Shown: piece after piece, positions 26,631 to 34,776 of the stretch
Layout of the letters: each line of letters begins with the position of its first letter
How positions within the stretch are numbered: the stretch's first letter is position 1
Assembly (NCBI RefSeq): GCF_000818395.1
Contig: NZ_JWJG01000028.1
Span: forward strand, 670,853-734,852
From: Noviherbaspirillum autotrophicum
Lineage (GTDB): Bacteria > Pseudomonadota > Gammaproteobacteria > Burkholderiales > Burkholderiaceae_D
Length of the DNA stretch: 64,000 bases
Reading direction: 5' to 3'
Position numbers and translations under genes: made by a program
The notes under the pieces: generated by a model
What the model saw: the letters and a program-made list of their open reading frames with translations, nothing else
Database searches by the model: none
What the model was told of the DNA's origin: nothing

Positions 26631-27746
26631 ATGTTCAAGCTAAATGCAGTTGCGATGGCAGTGGGTAGCGTTGCCCTGTTTTCCGGATGCGCTGCGCCGC
26701 ACTCCACGCGCATAACGGTCGAGCCCGTCATGGCGGTGCGCAACGGTACCATCGACGCAGAGCGCATGTACCGCATTGGCCGCCAGTATCAGGGCCAGCA
26801 CCGTCTTGGCCATGCCGAAGAGGCTTTCGTGAAGGCGCTTGCGCTTGACGCAAACCATGTCGAGGCGCGCAATGCGCTGGCCGTCACCTATTACGAACAA
26901 GGGCTGATCCAGAAAGCAGAACAAGAGTTCAAGGCCGCCATTGCCGCAGCGCCCAAGCGCGCGCACCTGCATAACAATCTCGGCTATCTCTACCAGCAGA
27001 TCGGGCGTGATGAAGAGGCGATCGGCGCATTTCGCGCGGCGCTTGTGGTCGACCCCGACAATCAGCGCGCACTGGACAGCCTGGCAGCATTAACCTGTGG
27101 CGACAAGCGCGCGTGCCCGGCACGCGGGGCGGCAGCGGCAATGTCTGCATCACCAGCAATGCCCGCAACACCGGCAGCTGCACCGGAGGTGGCGCGCCAG
27201 TCGTCAGCAGCTGCCGTACAACCCCCTGCCAGGCAGCCTGATGCGCCAACGGTGGCGCTGGCAAGCGTTGCGCCCAACGTCTGGGAGCTCCAGCCAATCA
27301 GCACTGGCAAGCCGTCCAATGGGGCAAGCGCGCCGGTTGCATCAGCGCTCGCAGCGCCGGCTGTTGCTGCCCGATCTGCCACGGCTCAGCCATTGCTGAC
27401 AAAGCGTATCGAGGTCGCCAACGGCAACGGTGTGGCGGGGATGGCAAAACGCGTCGGCTCCTATCTGCATGAGCAGGGATTTATCCCGCCGCGGCTGACC
27501 AATCATCGCAATTTCAAGCAACAGTACACGGAAGTCCAGTACGTTCCCGGTGCCGAATCGCTGGCTCGCCAAGTCAGCGGCAGCTTTGAGCGACCGGCGC
27601 GCCTGGTCGCCGTGCCCAAGCTCGAGCGCCAGATGCCGGTGCGCCTGGTGCTGGGCAAGGACTTCAACGAATCGCAGTCGATTGCGAAGGGCGGGCGGCC
27701 ATCCGGCCATCAGGTCGCGCTGGCATCTACGCCGGAACGGAAGTAA
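26631..27746 (+). CDS. tadD: TadD-type TPR lipoprotein with C-terminal LytR_C-like domain
   Basis: 371 residues from the ATG at 26631, preceded by AGGAGG. The lipobox LFSGC gives an acylated Cys20. Residues about 45-150 are TPR repeats (GRQYQGQHRLGHAEEAFVKA, then NALAVTYYEQGLIQKAEQEF, then HLHNNLGYLYQQIGRDEEAI). A long Ala/Pro-rich linker follows. The C-terminal 110 residues (KRIEVANGNGVAGMAKRVGSY) look like a LytR/CpsA/Psr C-terminal domain. The TPR half matches TadD, needed for secretin or pilus biogenesis. The extra domain may contact cell wall or the pilus port; this is inference. Confidence 0.88.
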   Translation: MFKLNAVAMAVGSVALFSGCAAPHSTRITVEPVMAVRNGTIDAERMYRIGRQYQGQHRLGHAEEAFVKALALDANHVEARNALAVTYYEQGLIQKAEQEFKAAIAAAPKRAHLHNNLGYLYQQIGRDEEAIGAFRAALVVDPDNQRALDSLAALTCGDKRACPARGAAAAMSASPAMPATPAAAPEVARQSSAAAVQPPARQPDAPTVALASVAPNVWELQPISTGKPSNGASAPVASALAAPAVAARSATAQPLLTKRIEVANGNGVAGMAKRVGSYLHEQGFIPPRLTNHRNFKQQYTEVQYVPGAESLARQVSGSFERPARLVAVPKLERQMPVRLVLGKDFNESQSIAKGGRPSGHQVALASTPERK

Positions 27747-27780
27747 CGCAGTTTTACCAACCCTGTCATAGGAGAATTTC

Positions 27781-28014
27781 ATGGACGTCAATCACATCAT
27801 CGAACCCGAGCGTCAAGGCCTTTGGATTGCCGCCACGTTCATCGTTGCATTGCTCGCTCTTGTGCTTGCATTTGCCTCTCTCAAGCGCGTCAATAATTTG
27901 ACGTACATGACCCAGACGGAAGCGCTCCTTCTGAACAAGAAAATTGAGGACTCGAAGACACAAGGCGGCAGTGCGCCGGCTGCGGCTCCCGCAGCACCGG
28001 CGACGTCCAAGTAA
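27781..28014 (+). CDS. Small single-pass membrane protein at end of Tad operon
   Basis: 77 residues with one strong hydrophobic helix (LWIAATFIVALLALVLAFASL), a short polar region and an Ala/Pro-rich tail. TAGGAGA precedes the ATG, and the gap from tadD is only 34 bp, so it is probably the last gene of the Tad operon. The family is not recognised. Confidence 0.75.
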   Translation: MDVNHIIEPERQGLWIAATFIVALLALVLAFASLKRVNNLTYMTQTEALLLNKKIEDSKTQGGSAPAAAPAAPATSK

Positions 28015-28028
28015 GCCGCTTCGCCAGC

Positions 28029-28088
28029 GAACGCATCAGGGGCAGGCATGGCGGCCAGCTCCTGATGCGTTCTCTAGGCGTGCCTGCC
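28029..28088. terminator. Structured element between convergent genes, possible terminator or pseudoknot
   Basis: A perfect 12-bp inverted repeat, GAACGCATCAGG (28029-28040) / CCTGATGCGTTC (28061-28072), directly follows the Tad operon. A second perfect pair, GGCAGGCA (28041-28048) / TGCCTGCC (28081-28088), interlocks with it. The stems could be alternatives or form a pseudoknot. A terminator for the convergent genes is the simple reading, although no T-run is present. Confidence 0.55.
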
Positions 28089-28130
28089 ATAACGCAGGCC
28101 GCACAGGCCCATGACGCCATGCGCGGCGCG

Positions 28131-28616
28131 CTACAGCGCCCGGATCTCCACCGGATTGGCCGGCTCCGCAAACGGCATCCTGGTTTCCAGCTGTTCCTCG
28201 AACTCTTCATCGAGCTGCCCGTGGCGCTTCAGGAATTCGCGCACTTCGCGCAGCCACAGCCGTTTATCGCTCAGGCCAGAGTCGTCGCCCAATGAATAGG
28301 TGTCCCTGTCGCCAAACAGGTGCTCGGCTTCGGTTTGCTGCAAACCGAATACCTGCGCCATGACCTGCGCTTCGGCTCCGCTCCCCGCCGATTGATCCCC
28401 GAAGCACAGGCGGGACCCGTCGTCGGACAGAGACAGGCCAAGTTTCGTGAACGTCGGATGTTGCGCGAGCCATCCCGCCGGTGAACAAATCGTTCCCTTG
28501 TCCAGCGATTCGCCGCGCGCCGTTTGCAGGTTGCCGAGCGCGATGGCGGTTTCGGGAATGCCGTCGATAATGGCATAAGCATCTTTGAGCAATTCAAAAT
28601 CGGGACTGGTCTTCAT
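28131..28616 (-). CDS. Hypothetical protein
   Basis: 161 residues from the ATG at 28616, which has AAAGGA upstream. A longer frame from 28817 would add a low-complexity basic extension with unrelated base composition and was not used. The protein is soluble and acidic, with no signal peptide or membrane helix. A notable stretch is EEFEEQLETRMPFAEPANPV at the C-terminus. Its family is not recognised. It is convergent to the Tad operon and preceded by a 219-bp AT-rich gap. Confidence 0.7.
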   Translation of the reverse strand: MKTSPDFELLKDAYAIIDGIPETAIALGNLQTARGESLDKGTICSPAGWLAQHPTFTKLGLSLSDDGSRLCFGDQSAGSGAEAQVMAQVFGLQQTEAEHLFGDRDTYSLGDDSGLSDKRLWLREVREFLKRHGQLDEEFEEQLETRMPFAEPANPVEIRAL

Positions 28617-28835
28617 TGCGTATCCTTTCAATGGGCGTTTGCACTTTTCTTGTGGCAGCTCCGTGCGCTGCTTCACGGTATATTTCTGCAATAGACTGAA
28701 ATTCTTGCAATACGTTTTCTTGAAGATTAGATTTGCCGCAATCTTCCTCTCTACTCGCAGGAAAAAGTCTCTGAAGGGCGAGCTCAGCCTGATTTTTGCG
28801 GAGTAATCTTTCCTCACGTCATATTGAGGTTCCGG

Positions 28836-29648
28836 TTACGGCTTCAGCTGGAGAAAAGCCGGCCGCCCGGCCAGCCCTGAACGTTCCAGCCACGAAAACA
28901 CCGAATCCGCTGTCACTGTTTCGATCCGATCCGAGAATCGCTTCTCGAACGGATGGTCGTCGAATGCGACATTGGCTGCGCTAATGCGCCCGCCCAGCCG
29001 GGTCAACGCGTCGAGCCTGAGCATCGCCGGCTGGTAGCCGCGCAACTGCAGCCACGCCTGCGCCTGCATGCGCGAATCCACCGCCGGCTCCATCGCCGCC
29101 GCGAGCGTTTCGATCGCCCACTGGTTCGACTGCTGGTATTTTCGTCCCCATGCGTAGCTGACGATGCTGTAGGGCCGATGGTGCATTTTCACCGCGCGGA
29201 TATCGTCCCGCAGCAAGGCGAGCAAGCGCTCCTGCACCTGCGGCGCCGGCGCTGCGTACGCGGCCTCGTAGCGCCACAGGTCGTCCAGGAAGAATTCGCC
29301 CAGCCCTTGGCGGTAAATGGCGGCCACGTTGGTGCCGCAATGGTTCAGCTTGTGCACCACCCGCCACACATGGCCGCCCTGGCCGTTGGGCTGGCGATAG
29401 GCAAAGCCGAGATGCGAGTAGTGCACGCCGTACTTGCTAAGGTCCTGACCGGCGCGGGCCAGCACCACGACACTGTTGCCGCTGGCGTCGAGCGCAGCCA
29501 TGGTGCGTTCGGCCAGTGCCAGTCCGCGCTCGATGGTGTGTACGGACGGCTTCTTTTGCTCGCACGAGCGGCCGGCATGGGCGGCGGTCGCAATCAGCAT
29601 GCCGGCTGCCAGCACGAGGGCCGCTGCTTTTCGGGGTAGATAACGCAT
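28836..29648 (-). CDS. DUF2145 family secreted protein
   Basis: 270 residues from the ATG at 29648. A signal peptide ending in AAHA precedes the mature domain (RSCEQKKPSVHTIERGLALAERT). The stretch VVLARAGQDLSKYGVHYSHLGFAYR and later NHCGTNVAAIYRQGLGEFFLDDLW match what is known as DUF2145, a periplasmic family of unknown function whose conserved Cys/His residues suggest a papain-like or NlpC-type fold (inference). It is the third gene of a minus-strand unit: the previous gene stops 7 bp upstream. Confidence 0.85.
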   Translation of the reverse strand: MRYLPRKAAALVLAAGMLIATAAHAGRSCEQKKPSVHTIERGLALAERTMAALDASGNSVVVLARAGQDLSKYGVHYSHLGFAYRQPNGQGGHVWRVVHKLNHCGTNVAAIYRQGLGEFFLDDLWRYEAAYAAPAPQVQERLLALLRDDIRAVKMHHRPYSIVSYAWGRKYQQSNQWAIETLAAAMEPAVDSRMQAQAWLQLRGYQPAMLRLDALTRLGGRISAANVAFDDHPFEKRFSDRIETVTADSVFSWLERSGLAGRPAFLQLKP

Positions 29649-29655
29649 GGCGGCC

Positions 29656-30120
29656 TCAATACGCCAGTTGTTCATTGTGCAGCAGCGCGCGGCCCAGCGC
29701 GTTGGGAATGAAGGCGATGGCGTCGCCCGCTGCGGACAAGATGGTGCCGGCGCCGATCACGCTGACCGTCACGAGCGTGCCGGCGGCCACGGCTGACGCG
29801 GCCAGCCCGTGGCCGGCGATGTCCAGGCTCACGCGCGTGCCGTCCGCCAGGCTTTCCAGCACGAGCACGGTGCCGCGCGCGCTCAATTCCACCGTTTTCA
29901 CCACCAGCACCGCGCCCGCGGTGGACAACACCAGCGGCACTGCCAGCACGGCGCCTGCCGCCGCACTGGCCACAGTACCCGATGCGACGGCGACCGAAGC
30001 AATCGGCAGTGCGGACACCGCGCTCAGGGCCGAGGCTTCGCTTTGCGCCCGCGCCGGCGGCGCGACGGACGCCGCCAGGAGGAACATCGATGCGAAGAGC
30101 GAACTTGCAAGCTTTTTCAT
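29656..30120 (-). CDS. Secreted hypothetical protein preceding DUF2145
   Basis: 154 residues from the ATG at 30120 after AGGAGACTGTC. A signal peptide ends near PPARAQ. The mature part is extremely Ala/Val/Ser-rich with two hydrophobic stretches (ASAAAGAVLAVPLVLSTAG and ASAVAAGTLVTVSVIGAGT), so it may be membrane-associated. Its family is not firmly recognised. It sits between a YiaA/B-type gene (22 bp upstream) and a DUF2145 gene (7 bp downstream), so the three are probably co-transcribed. Confidence 0.78.
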   Translation of the reverse strand: MKKLASSLFASMFLLAASVAPPARAQSEASALSAVSALPIASVAVASGTVASAAAGAVLAVPLVLSTAGAVLVVKTVELSARGTVLVLESLADGTRVSLDIAGHGLAASAVAAGTLVTVSVIGAGTILSAAGDAIAFIPNALGRALLHNEQLAY

Positions 30121-30142
30121 GACAGTCTCCTTATGGGAAAAA

Positions 30143-30586
30143 TCAGGTGTTGCCCGTCGTGCGTGCTTCGGCCAGATCGGCTTCATGCCTGTCGCGCAGC
30201 GCCTTGGCCAGCGTGAAGGCGCAGCTGATCAGGTACAGCCAGCTCACGCCGAGGAATGCCTTGTAGGTGTCGTTGATCTCCATGCGCAGCAGGCCCCAGC
30301 CGGTCAGCGCCATCGCCAGGAAGAAGCTGCTCCACACCACCACCCTGAACAGCGGCGTGTCGGCCGGCTTGCCGGCGAGGACGCTCTGCTCGGCGTCGCG
30401 CACGAACTTGGCGAGCACGAAGGCGTTGGTCAGGCAAAAGACGTAACCCATGATCATGAAGGCGCGGTCGAGGTCCTTGCCGGGCAAATAGCCGAGCCCC
30501 ACGCCGCACAGGAAAACGGCGACGGCAAACGATATCCAGACTTGCAGCTGCCAGGCGCGCGAATCGCGGTGGATCAGAACTTTCAT
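30143..30586 (-). CDS. YiaA/YiaB family inner-membrane protein
   Basis: 147 residues with four hydrophobic helices arranged as two pairs (WISFAVAVFLCGVGLGYL, AFMIMGYVFCLTNAFVLAKF, VVVWSSFFLAMALTGWGLL, FLGVSWLYLISCAFTLAKAL), the YiaAB repeat layout. Function of the family is unknown. GAGAGGAAAAA precedes the ATG. First gene of a likely three-gene minus-strand operon with the secreted and DUF2145 proteins. Confidence 0.85.
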   Translation of the reverse strand: MKVLIHRDSRAWQLQVWISFAVAVFLCGVGLGYLPGKDLDRAFMIMGYVFCLTNAFVLAKFVRDAEQSVLAGKPADTPLFRVVVWSSFFLAMALTGWGLLRMEINDTYKAFLGVSWLYLISCAFTLAKALRDRHEADLAEARTTGNT

Positions 30587-30832
30587 TTTTTCCTCTCGGT
30601 GATGTGTTGTTGCGGTGAGAGGAGTGTGGGGGAGGAGGATAGAAAAGGCTCGTGAAATGATGCTGGTTGTTTTTACTGTGCCTTAAGGTATCAAAATACG
30701 ATGCCAAATCGCTGGCGGCACGCGCATGGGGCCCGCAGGCATTGGCTAAATATCATTCATGCTCATGCCGGATTGGGTCATACTGGACGGGCAACGTTTT
30801 GGCGCTCAACGCTGGAGATAAGGAGGAATGAA

Positions 30833-32053
30833 ATGCCTTCTGGGAAAATTCTGGTCGCTCAAGGCGGCGGCCCCACGGCAGTGATCAACCAGTCGCTGGT
30901 CGGCGTCGCGCTGGAGGCGCGGCGCTTTCGCAGCGTCGAACGGGTCTACGGCGCGCGCCACGGGGTGCGCGGCATCATCAATGAAGACTTCGATGACCTG
31001 ACCCAGGAAACTAGCCACAACCTGGAACTGGTGGCCAACACGCCGTCGTCGGCGCTGGGCTCCACCCGCGACAAGCCGGATGCGAAGTATTGCCATGAAA
31101 TTTTCGAAGTGCTGCGCGCCCACGAAATCGAGCATTTTTTCTACATCGGCGGCAACGACTCGGCCGATACCACCCGCATCGTCAGCCTGGAAGCGCAAAG
31201 GGCAGGCTATCCGCTGCGCTGCATCCACATCCCCAAGACGATCGACAATGACCTGGTCGGTAACGACCACACGCCCGGCTTTCCGTCGGCTGCGCGCTTT
31301 GTGGCGCAAGCGTTTGCCGGCGCCAATCTCGACAACGCGTCGCTGCCCGGCGTGTATGTCGGCGTGGTGATGGGGCGTCATGCCGGTTTTTTGACCGCCG
31401 CCTCGGCGCTGGGCAAGAAATTCCCCGACGACGGCCCGCACCTGATTTACGTGCCGGAGCGTACCTTCGCGATCGAGCAATTCCTGCATGACGTCAAGCA
31501 GACTTACGAGCGCTTCGGCCGCTGCGTGATCGCCGTTTCCGAAGGCATCCACGATGCTTCGGGCGCGCCCATGGCGAGCCTCCTGGCCAAGGATATCGAG
31601 CGCGACGAGCACGGCAACCTGCAGCTCTCCGGCAACGGCGCGCTGGCCGACCTGCTGTGCGAAGAGATCAAGTCCAAGCTCGGCATCAAGCGCGTGCGCG
31701 GCGACACCTTCGGCTACCTGCAGCGCTCCTTCATCGGCTGCGTATCCGACGTCGACCAGCGCGAAGCGCGCGAGGTTGGCGAAAAGGCGGTCCAGTTCGC
31801 CATGTGGGGCCGGCGCGACGGCTCGGTGGCGATCAGGCGCACCGGCTTTTATTCGGTCGACTACGAATTGCTGGCGCTCGACGACGTGGCTGGCAAGACG
31901 CGCGTGATGGAGGATGAATTCATCGCCGCGAGCGGCACCGACATCACCGATGCCTTCCGCCTGTACCTGCGCCCGCTGTTGGGTTCGGGCATGCCGGATG
32001 CGTTCCGCCTGCGGCCCAATCCGGTGCCCAAGGTGAGGAATGCGGCGCGCTGA
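30833..32053 (+). CDS. pfp: Pyrophosphate-dependent 6-phosphofructokinase
   Basis: 406 residues from the ATG at 30833, preceded by AAGGAGG. Phosphofructokinase fold with QGGGPTAVIN, YIGGNDSADT, the catalytic PKTIDND and VVMGRHAGFL. In ATP-type enzymes the corresponding motifs are GGDGS and PGTIDND; the Lys of PKTIDND and the altered GGxD loop mark the PPi-using group. It should interconvert fructose 6-phosphate and fructose 1,6-bisphosphate with PPi/Pi, reversibly. It probably supplies glycolytic or gluconeogenic flux in a lineage that often lacks ATP-PFK. Confidence 0.9.
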   Translation: MPSGKILVAQGGGPTAVINQSLVGVALEARRFRSVERVYGARHGVRGIINEDFDDLTQETSHNLELVANTPSSALGSTRDKPDAKYCHEIFEVLRAHEIEHFFYIGGNDSADTTRIVSLEAQRAGYPLRCIHIPKTIDNDLVGNDHTPGFPSAARFVAQAFAGANLDNASLPGVYVGVVMGRHAGFLTAASALGKKFPDDGPHLIYVPERTFAIEQFLHDVKQTYERFGRCVIAVSEGIHDASGAPMASLLAKDIERDEHGNLQLSGNGALADLLCEEIKSKLGIKRVRGDTFGYLQRSFIGCVSDVDQREAREVGEKAVQFAMWGRRDGSVAIRRTGFYSVDYELLALDDVAGKTRVMEDEFIAASGTDITDAFRLYLRPLLGSGMPDAFRLRPNPVPKVRNAAR

Positions 32054-32121
32054 TACAGGAGCGGCGGCCGCCCGGAAATTAGCGTAACCTGAGGCCCGCA
32101 TTGTTTTTTTCGGGCTCCTTC

Positions 32122-32790
32122 ATGCATGACATTCCGGGCGAATGGCAATCGCGCCTGATCGCGCTGGCCAGCGCCGACCCACAAGACGACGGCGCGCACG
32201 ATCTCCATCATCTGCATCGCGTCTGGCGCATCGCGCAGCAACTGCTGGCCGAGCATGCCGACGCCGATGCGCTGGTCGTGCTGGCCGCCTGCTACCTGCA
32301 CGACCTCGTCAACCTGCCGAAGAACCATCCCGACCGCGCCCAAGCGTCGCGCCTGGCCGCGCAAGCCGCATGCGACAGGCTCGCGCAAGCCGGCTTCCCG
32401 GCCGCCAAGCTGCCGGGCGTGGCGCATGCGATCGAGGCGCACAGCTTTTCCGCCGCGATTGCGCCGGCGACGATCGAAGCGATGATCGTGCAGGATGCCG
32501 ACCGGCTCGACGCGCTCGGCGCGGTCGGACTGGCCAGGCTGTTTTATACGGCGGGCAGAATGGCGTCGGCCCTGGCCCATCCGGACGACCCGCTGGCGCT
32601 GCAGCGCGACCCCGACGACCGCGCGTATGCGCTCGACCATGTCGCCGTCAAGCTGACGCACTTGCCAGCCAGCATGCGGACGGCAGCCGGGCGCAAGTTG
32701 GGCCAGGCCAGGCTCGACTGGCTGCTTGCGTTTCGCGCAACCTTCGTCGCCGAATGGGGCGATGGCGCCGCCGCAGGCGCGGGGCGATAA
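32122..32790 (+). CDS. HD-domain phosphohydrolase
   Basis: 222 residues from the ATG at 32122; a TTG at 32101 with GAGG upstream is an alternative that adds 7 residues. Metal ligands of an HD domain are visible: HDLHHLHRV, then the HD pair in CYLHDLVNLP, and a later Asp in VQDADRLDALGAVG. The pattern matches the YedJ/PF01966 group of predicted nucleotide or phosphate-ester hydrolases. It starts 68 bp after the phosphofructokinase and ends 24 bp before a sirtuin gene. Confidence 0.87.
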   Translation: MHDIPGEWQSRLIALASADPQDDGAHDLHHLHRVWRIAQQLLAEHADADALVVLAACYLHDLVNLPKNHPDRAQASRLAAQAACDRLAQAGFPAAKLPGVAHAIEAHSFSAAIAPATIEAMIVQDADRLDALGAVGLARLFYTAGRMASALAHPDDPLALQRDPDDRAYALDHVAVKLTHLPASMRTAAGRKLGQARLDWLLAFRATFVAEWGDGAAAGAGR

Positions 32791-32814
32791 TAGTCGGAAA
32801 CTTAGCGCGATCCC

Positions 32815-33651
32815 ATGAGAACTCCCAGTACGGCGGCCACCGCCACCTTCGGCCTGGAACCGGCCGGATATCGCCAGCTGCTCGACCAGTTTGCGCATGC
32901 CAAGCGCATCATGGTCTACAGCGGCGCCGGCATGTCGGCCGATTCCGGGCTGCCCACCTACCGCGGCGCCGGCGAGCACTTGTGGACCGGCGACGTGCTG
33001 CGCAAGGTGGCAACGCCGGCGGGGTTCGCGCGCGACCCCGCCTTCGCGGTCGACTGGTACGTCCATCAGGCGATGCGGCTGCACACGGCGCAGCCGCATG
33101 CCGGCCACTACGCGCTGCTGGAACTGGAGACGCACTGGACGGTGACGCACGTGACGCAAAACGTGGACACCCTGCTCGAGCAGGCCGGCTGCTCGGTGGT
33201 CATCCACCTGCACGGCCGCTACGACGAGCTCAAGTGCACCCAGTGTTCCTGGCACGGCATCGTGGACAGCCCCGAGGCGCTGCGCGAGCCTTGCCCGGCC
33301 TGCGGCGGGCAAGTGCGCCCCGCCATCGTCTGGATGAGCGAGATGCCAAGCCAGCGCGACATGGTCGATGCGGAAGCGGCGGCGGCGTCCGCCGACCTAG
33401 TGCTCGTGGTCGGTACGCCGGCGGAAATGTATCCCGGCGCGGCCGTGGTCGAAACCGCGCATCGCGCCGGCGCCGCCATTTGCGTCATCAATCCCGAATG
33501 GTGCGAGAACCTGCATTATGCGCGTTGGCAACTCTTTGCCGGTGCGCGCGAGGCGCTGCCGGTGCTGATGCGCGACGCGGTCACGCGCCGGCAGGCCGAA
33601 GGCAAGCCGATTCCCTGGTACCTGCAATGGCTGCCCAATTGGGCAAAATAA
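32815..33651 (+). CDS. Sir2 family NAD-dependent protein deacylase
   Basis: 278 residues. Sirtuin signatures appear in order: GAGMSADSGLPTYRG (NAD loop), TQNVD, the catalytic HLHGR, a Zn site (CTQC and CPAC), and VVGTPAEMYP. It should remove acyl groups from lysines with NAD. The GLPTYRG loop has Tyr where E. coli CobB has Phe. It follows the HD hydrolase gene by 24 bp and is probably co-transcribed with it. Confidence 0.93.
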   Translation: MRTPSTAATATFGLEPAGYRQLLDQFAHAKRIMVYSGAGMSADSGLPTYRGAGEHLWTGDVLRKVATPAGFARDPAFAVDWYVHQAMRLHTAQPHAGHYALLELETHWTVTHVTQNVDTLLEQAGCSVVIHLHGRYDELKCTQCSWHGIVDSPEALREPCPACGGQVRPAIVWMSEMPSQRDMVDAEAAAASADLVLVVGTPAEMYPGAAVVETAHRAGAAICVINPEWCENLHYARWQLFAGAREALPVLMRDAVTRRQAEGKPIPWYLQWLPNWAK

Positions 33652-33746
33652 TTCCTTCGCCAGCGCCGTGCCGGTACAATTCCGCTCCCCGCATGGCGCG
33701 TTGAACCACGTCGGCGCCGTGCATGGACTATTGGCATTCAGGAAAA

Positions 33747-34571
33747 ATGAACATCAGGATTCACGATGAATTGCGGGCCTATACCGACCCGCTGACCGCC
33801 AGCGAGTATGCGGCACTGGAGCGCAGCATCCTGGCCGAAGGCTGCCGCGATGCGCTGGTCTTGTGGGGTGACGTGCTGATCGACGGGCACAACCGTTATG
33901 CGATTTGCCGGCAGCACGGGATCGAGTTCAAGACTGTCCAGAACAACAGCTTTGCGTCGCTGGAAGAAGTGATGTTGTGGATGATCGACAACCATCTGGC
34001 GCGGCGCAGCGTGACCGATTTCCAGCGCGGCATGTTTGCATTACGCAAGAAAGCGATTCTTGCTGCGCGGGCAAAGGAGCAGCAGGAACAACAGCCGCAG
34101 CCAGAAGAGCAACCGGAAAGCCACGCCAGCGCAGCAGCCCCTGTTGCGGCGCAGCCCGCACTGAGCACGCGCGAGGATGTCGCCAAGGCCGCCGGCATCA
34201 GCAGCAATGCCATCAGCCGGATCGAGAAAATCCAGAAAACCGCCGCGCCGGAACTGGTTGAGGCGGTCAGGATCGGCACCATCTCGCTCAATGCCGCCGC
34301 CGCCGTGGCCGAGCTGCCCGTCGAGGAGCAGGTTGCCGCCGTCGTGGCCGGGAAAAAGGAGTTGCAGCAGGTCGCAAAACAGGTGCGCGAAGCGAAATCC
34401 CCGTCCAAGCCGCCGCGTGTCGAGCCGGCTGCCAACGCGGCCTCGGCGCCGCCAGGCGACGTTGCCGCGCTGGCGGCGCGCATCGCTGAACTGGAGACGG
34501 AAAACGCTGCGCTCCAGGCGCAGGTTGCCACCCTCACGGCTGCGCTCGCAGAGGCACGGCGCTCGGCGTGA
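33747..34571 (+). CDS. Orphan ParB-like N-terminal domain protein
   Basis: 274 residues from the ATG at 33747 (AGGAAAA upstream). Residues about 1-100 form a ParB/RepB-type domain (LTASEYAALERSILAEGC, GDVLIDGHNRYAICRQHGI), with GHNR at the place of the GxRR nucleotide-binding motif of true ParB. A Gln/Glu/Pro-rich linker follows, then an HTH-like segment (REDVAKAAGISSNAISRIEKI), and a C-terminal coiled coil (IAELETENAALQAQVATL). There is no parA beside it and no visible parS. It is more likely a plasmid- or ICE-derived DNA-binding protein than the chromosome partition factor. Confidence 0.82.
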   Translation: MNIRIHDELRAYTDPLTASEYAALERSILAEGCRDALVLWGDVLIDGHNRYAICRQHGIEFKTVQNNSFASLEEVMLWMIDNHLARRSVTDFQRGMFALRKKAILAARAKEQQEQQPQPEEQPESHASAAAPVAAQPALSTREDVAKAAGISSNAISRIEKIQKTAAPELVEAVRIGTISLNAAAAVAELPVEEQVAAVVAGKKELQQVAKQVREAKSPSKPPRVEPAANAASAPPGDVAALAARIAELETENAALQAQVATLTAALAEARRSA

Positions 34572-34594
34572 CGGCCGCTTGATTACATCTTCAT

Positions 34595-34636
34595 GCGCCG
34601 GCGGCTGTCGTAATTGAACAAGACGGCCGCCGGCGC
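34595..34636. terminator. GC-rich hairpin after the ParB-like gene
   Basis: A perfect 11-bp inverted repeat, GCGCCGGCGGC (34595-34605) and GCCGCCGGCGC (34626-34636), lies 24 bp past the stop. Very stable, but without a T-run; probable 3'-end structure. Confidence 0.5.
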
Positions 34637-34723
34637 CTCCACTAGAGTCGGCGCAATCGACCGGCGACAGGGGCGACAACGCCACGCATCGACATCGCGC
34701 TTCCGCCACACGGCATGTTTCCC

Positions 34724-34765
34724 GGTGCGAAATGAAACGGACATGACCGGGGAGCGTTTCGCACC
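34724..34765 (+). promoter_or_regulatory. Inverted repeat abutting the ribosome site of the GMC gene
   Basis: GGTGCGAAA (34724-34732) and TTTCGCACC (34757-34765) form a perfect 9-bp repeat with a 24-bp spacer. It ends just before the AGGAGG ribosome site (34767-34772). It could be an operator or an mRNA hairpin influencing translation. Confidence 0.35.
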
Positions 34766-34776
34766 CAGGAGGCGCA

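Noticed and set aside
28617-28817. N-terminal extension of the hypothetical gene starting at 28817
   Set aside because: The extension is AT-rich and basic, and the internal ATG at 28616 has a better ribosome site.
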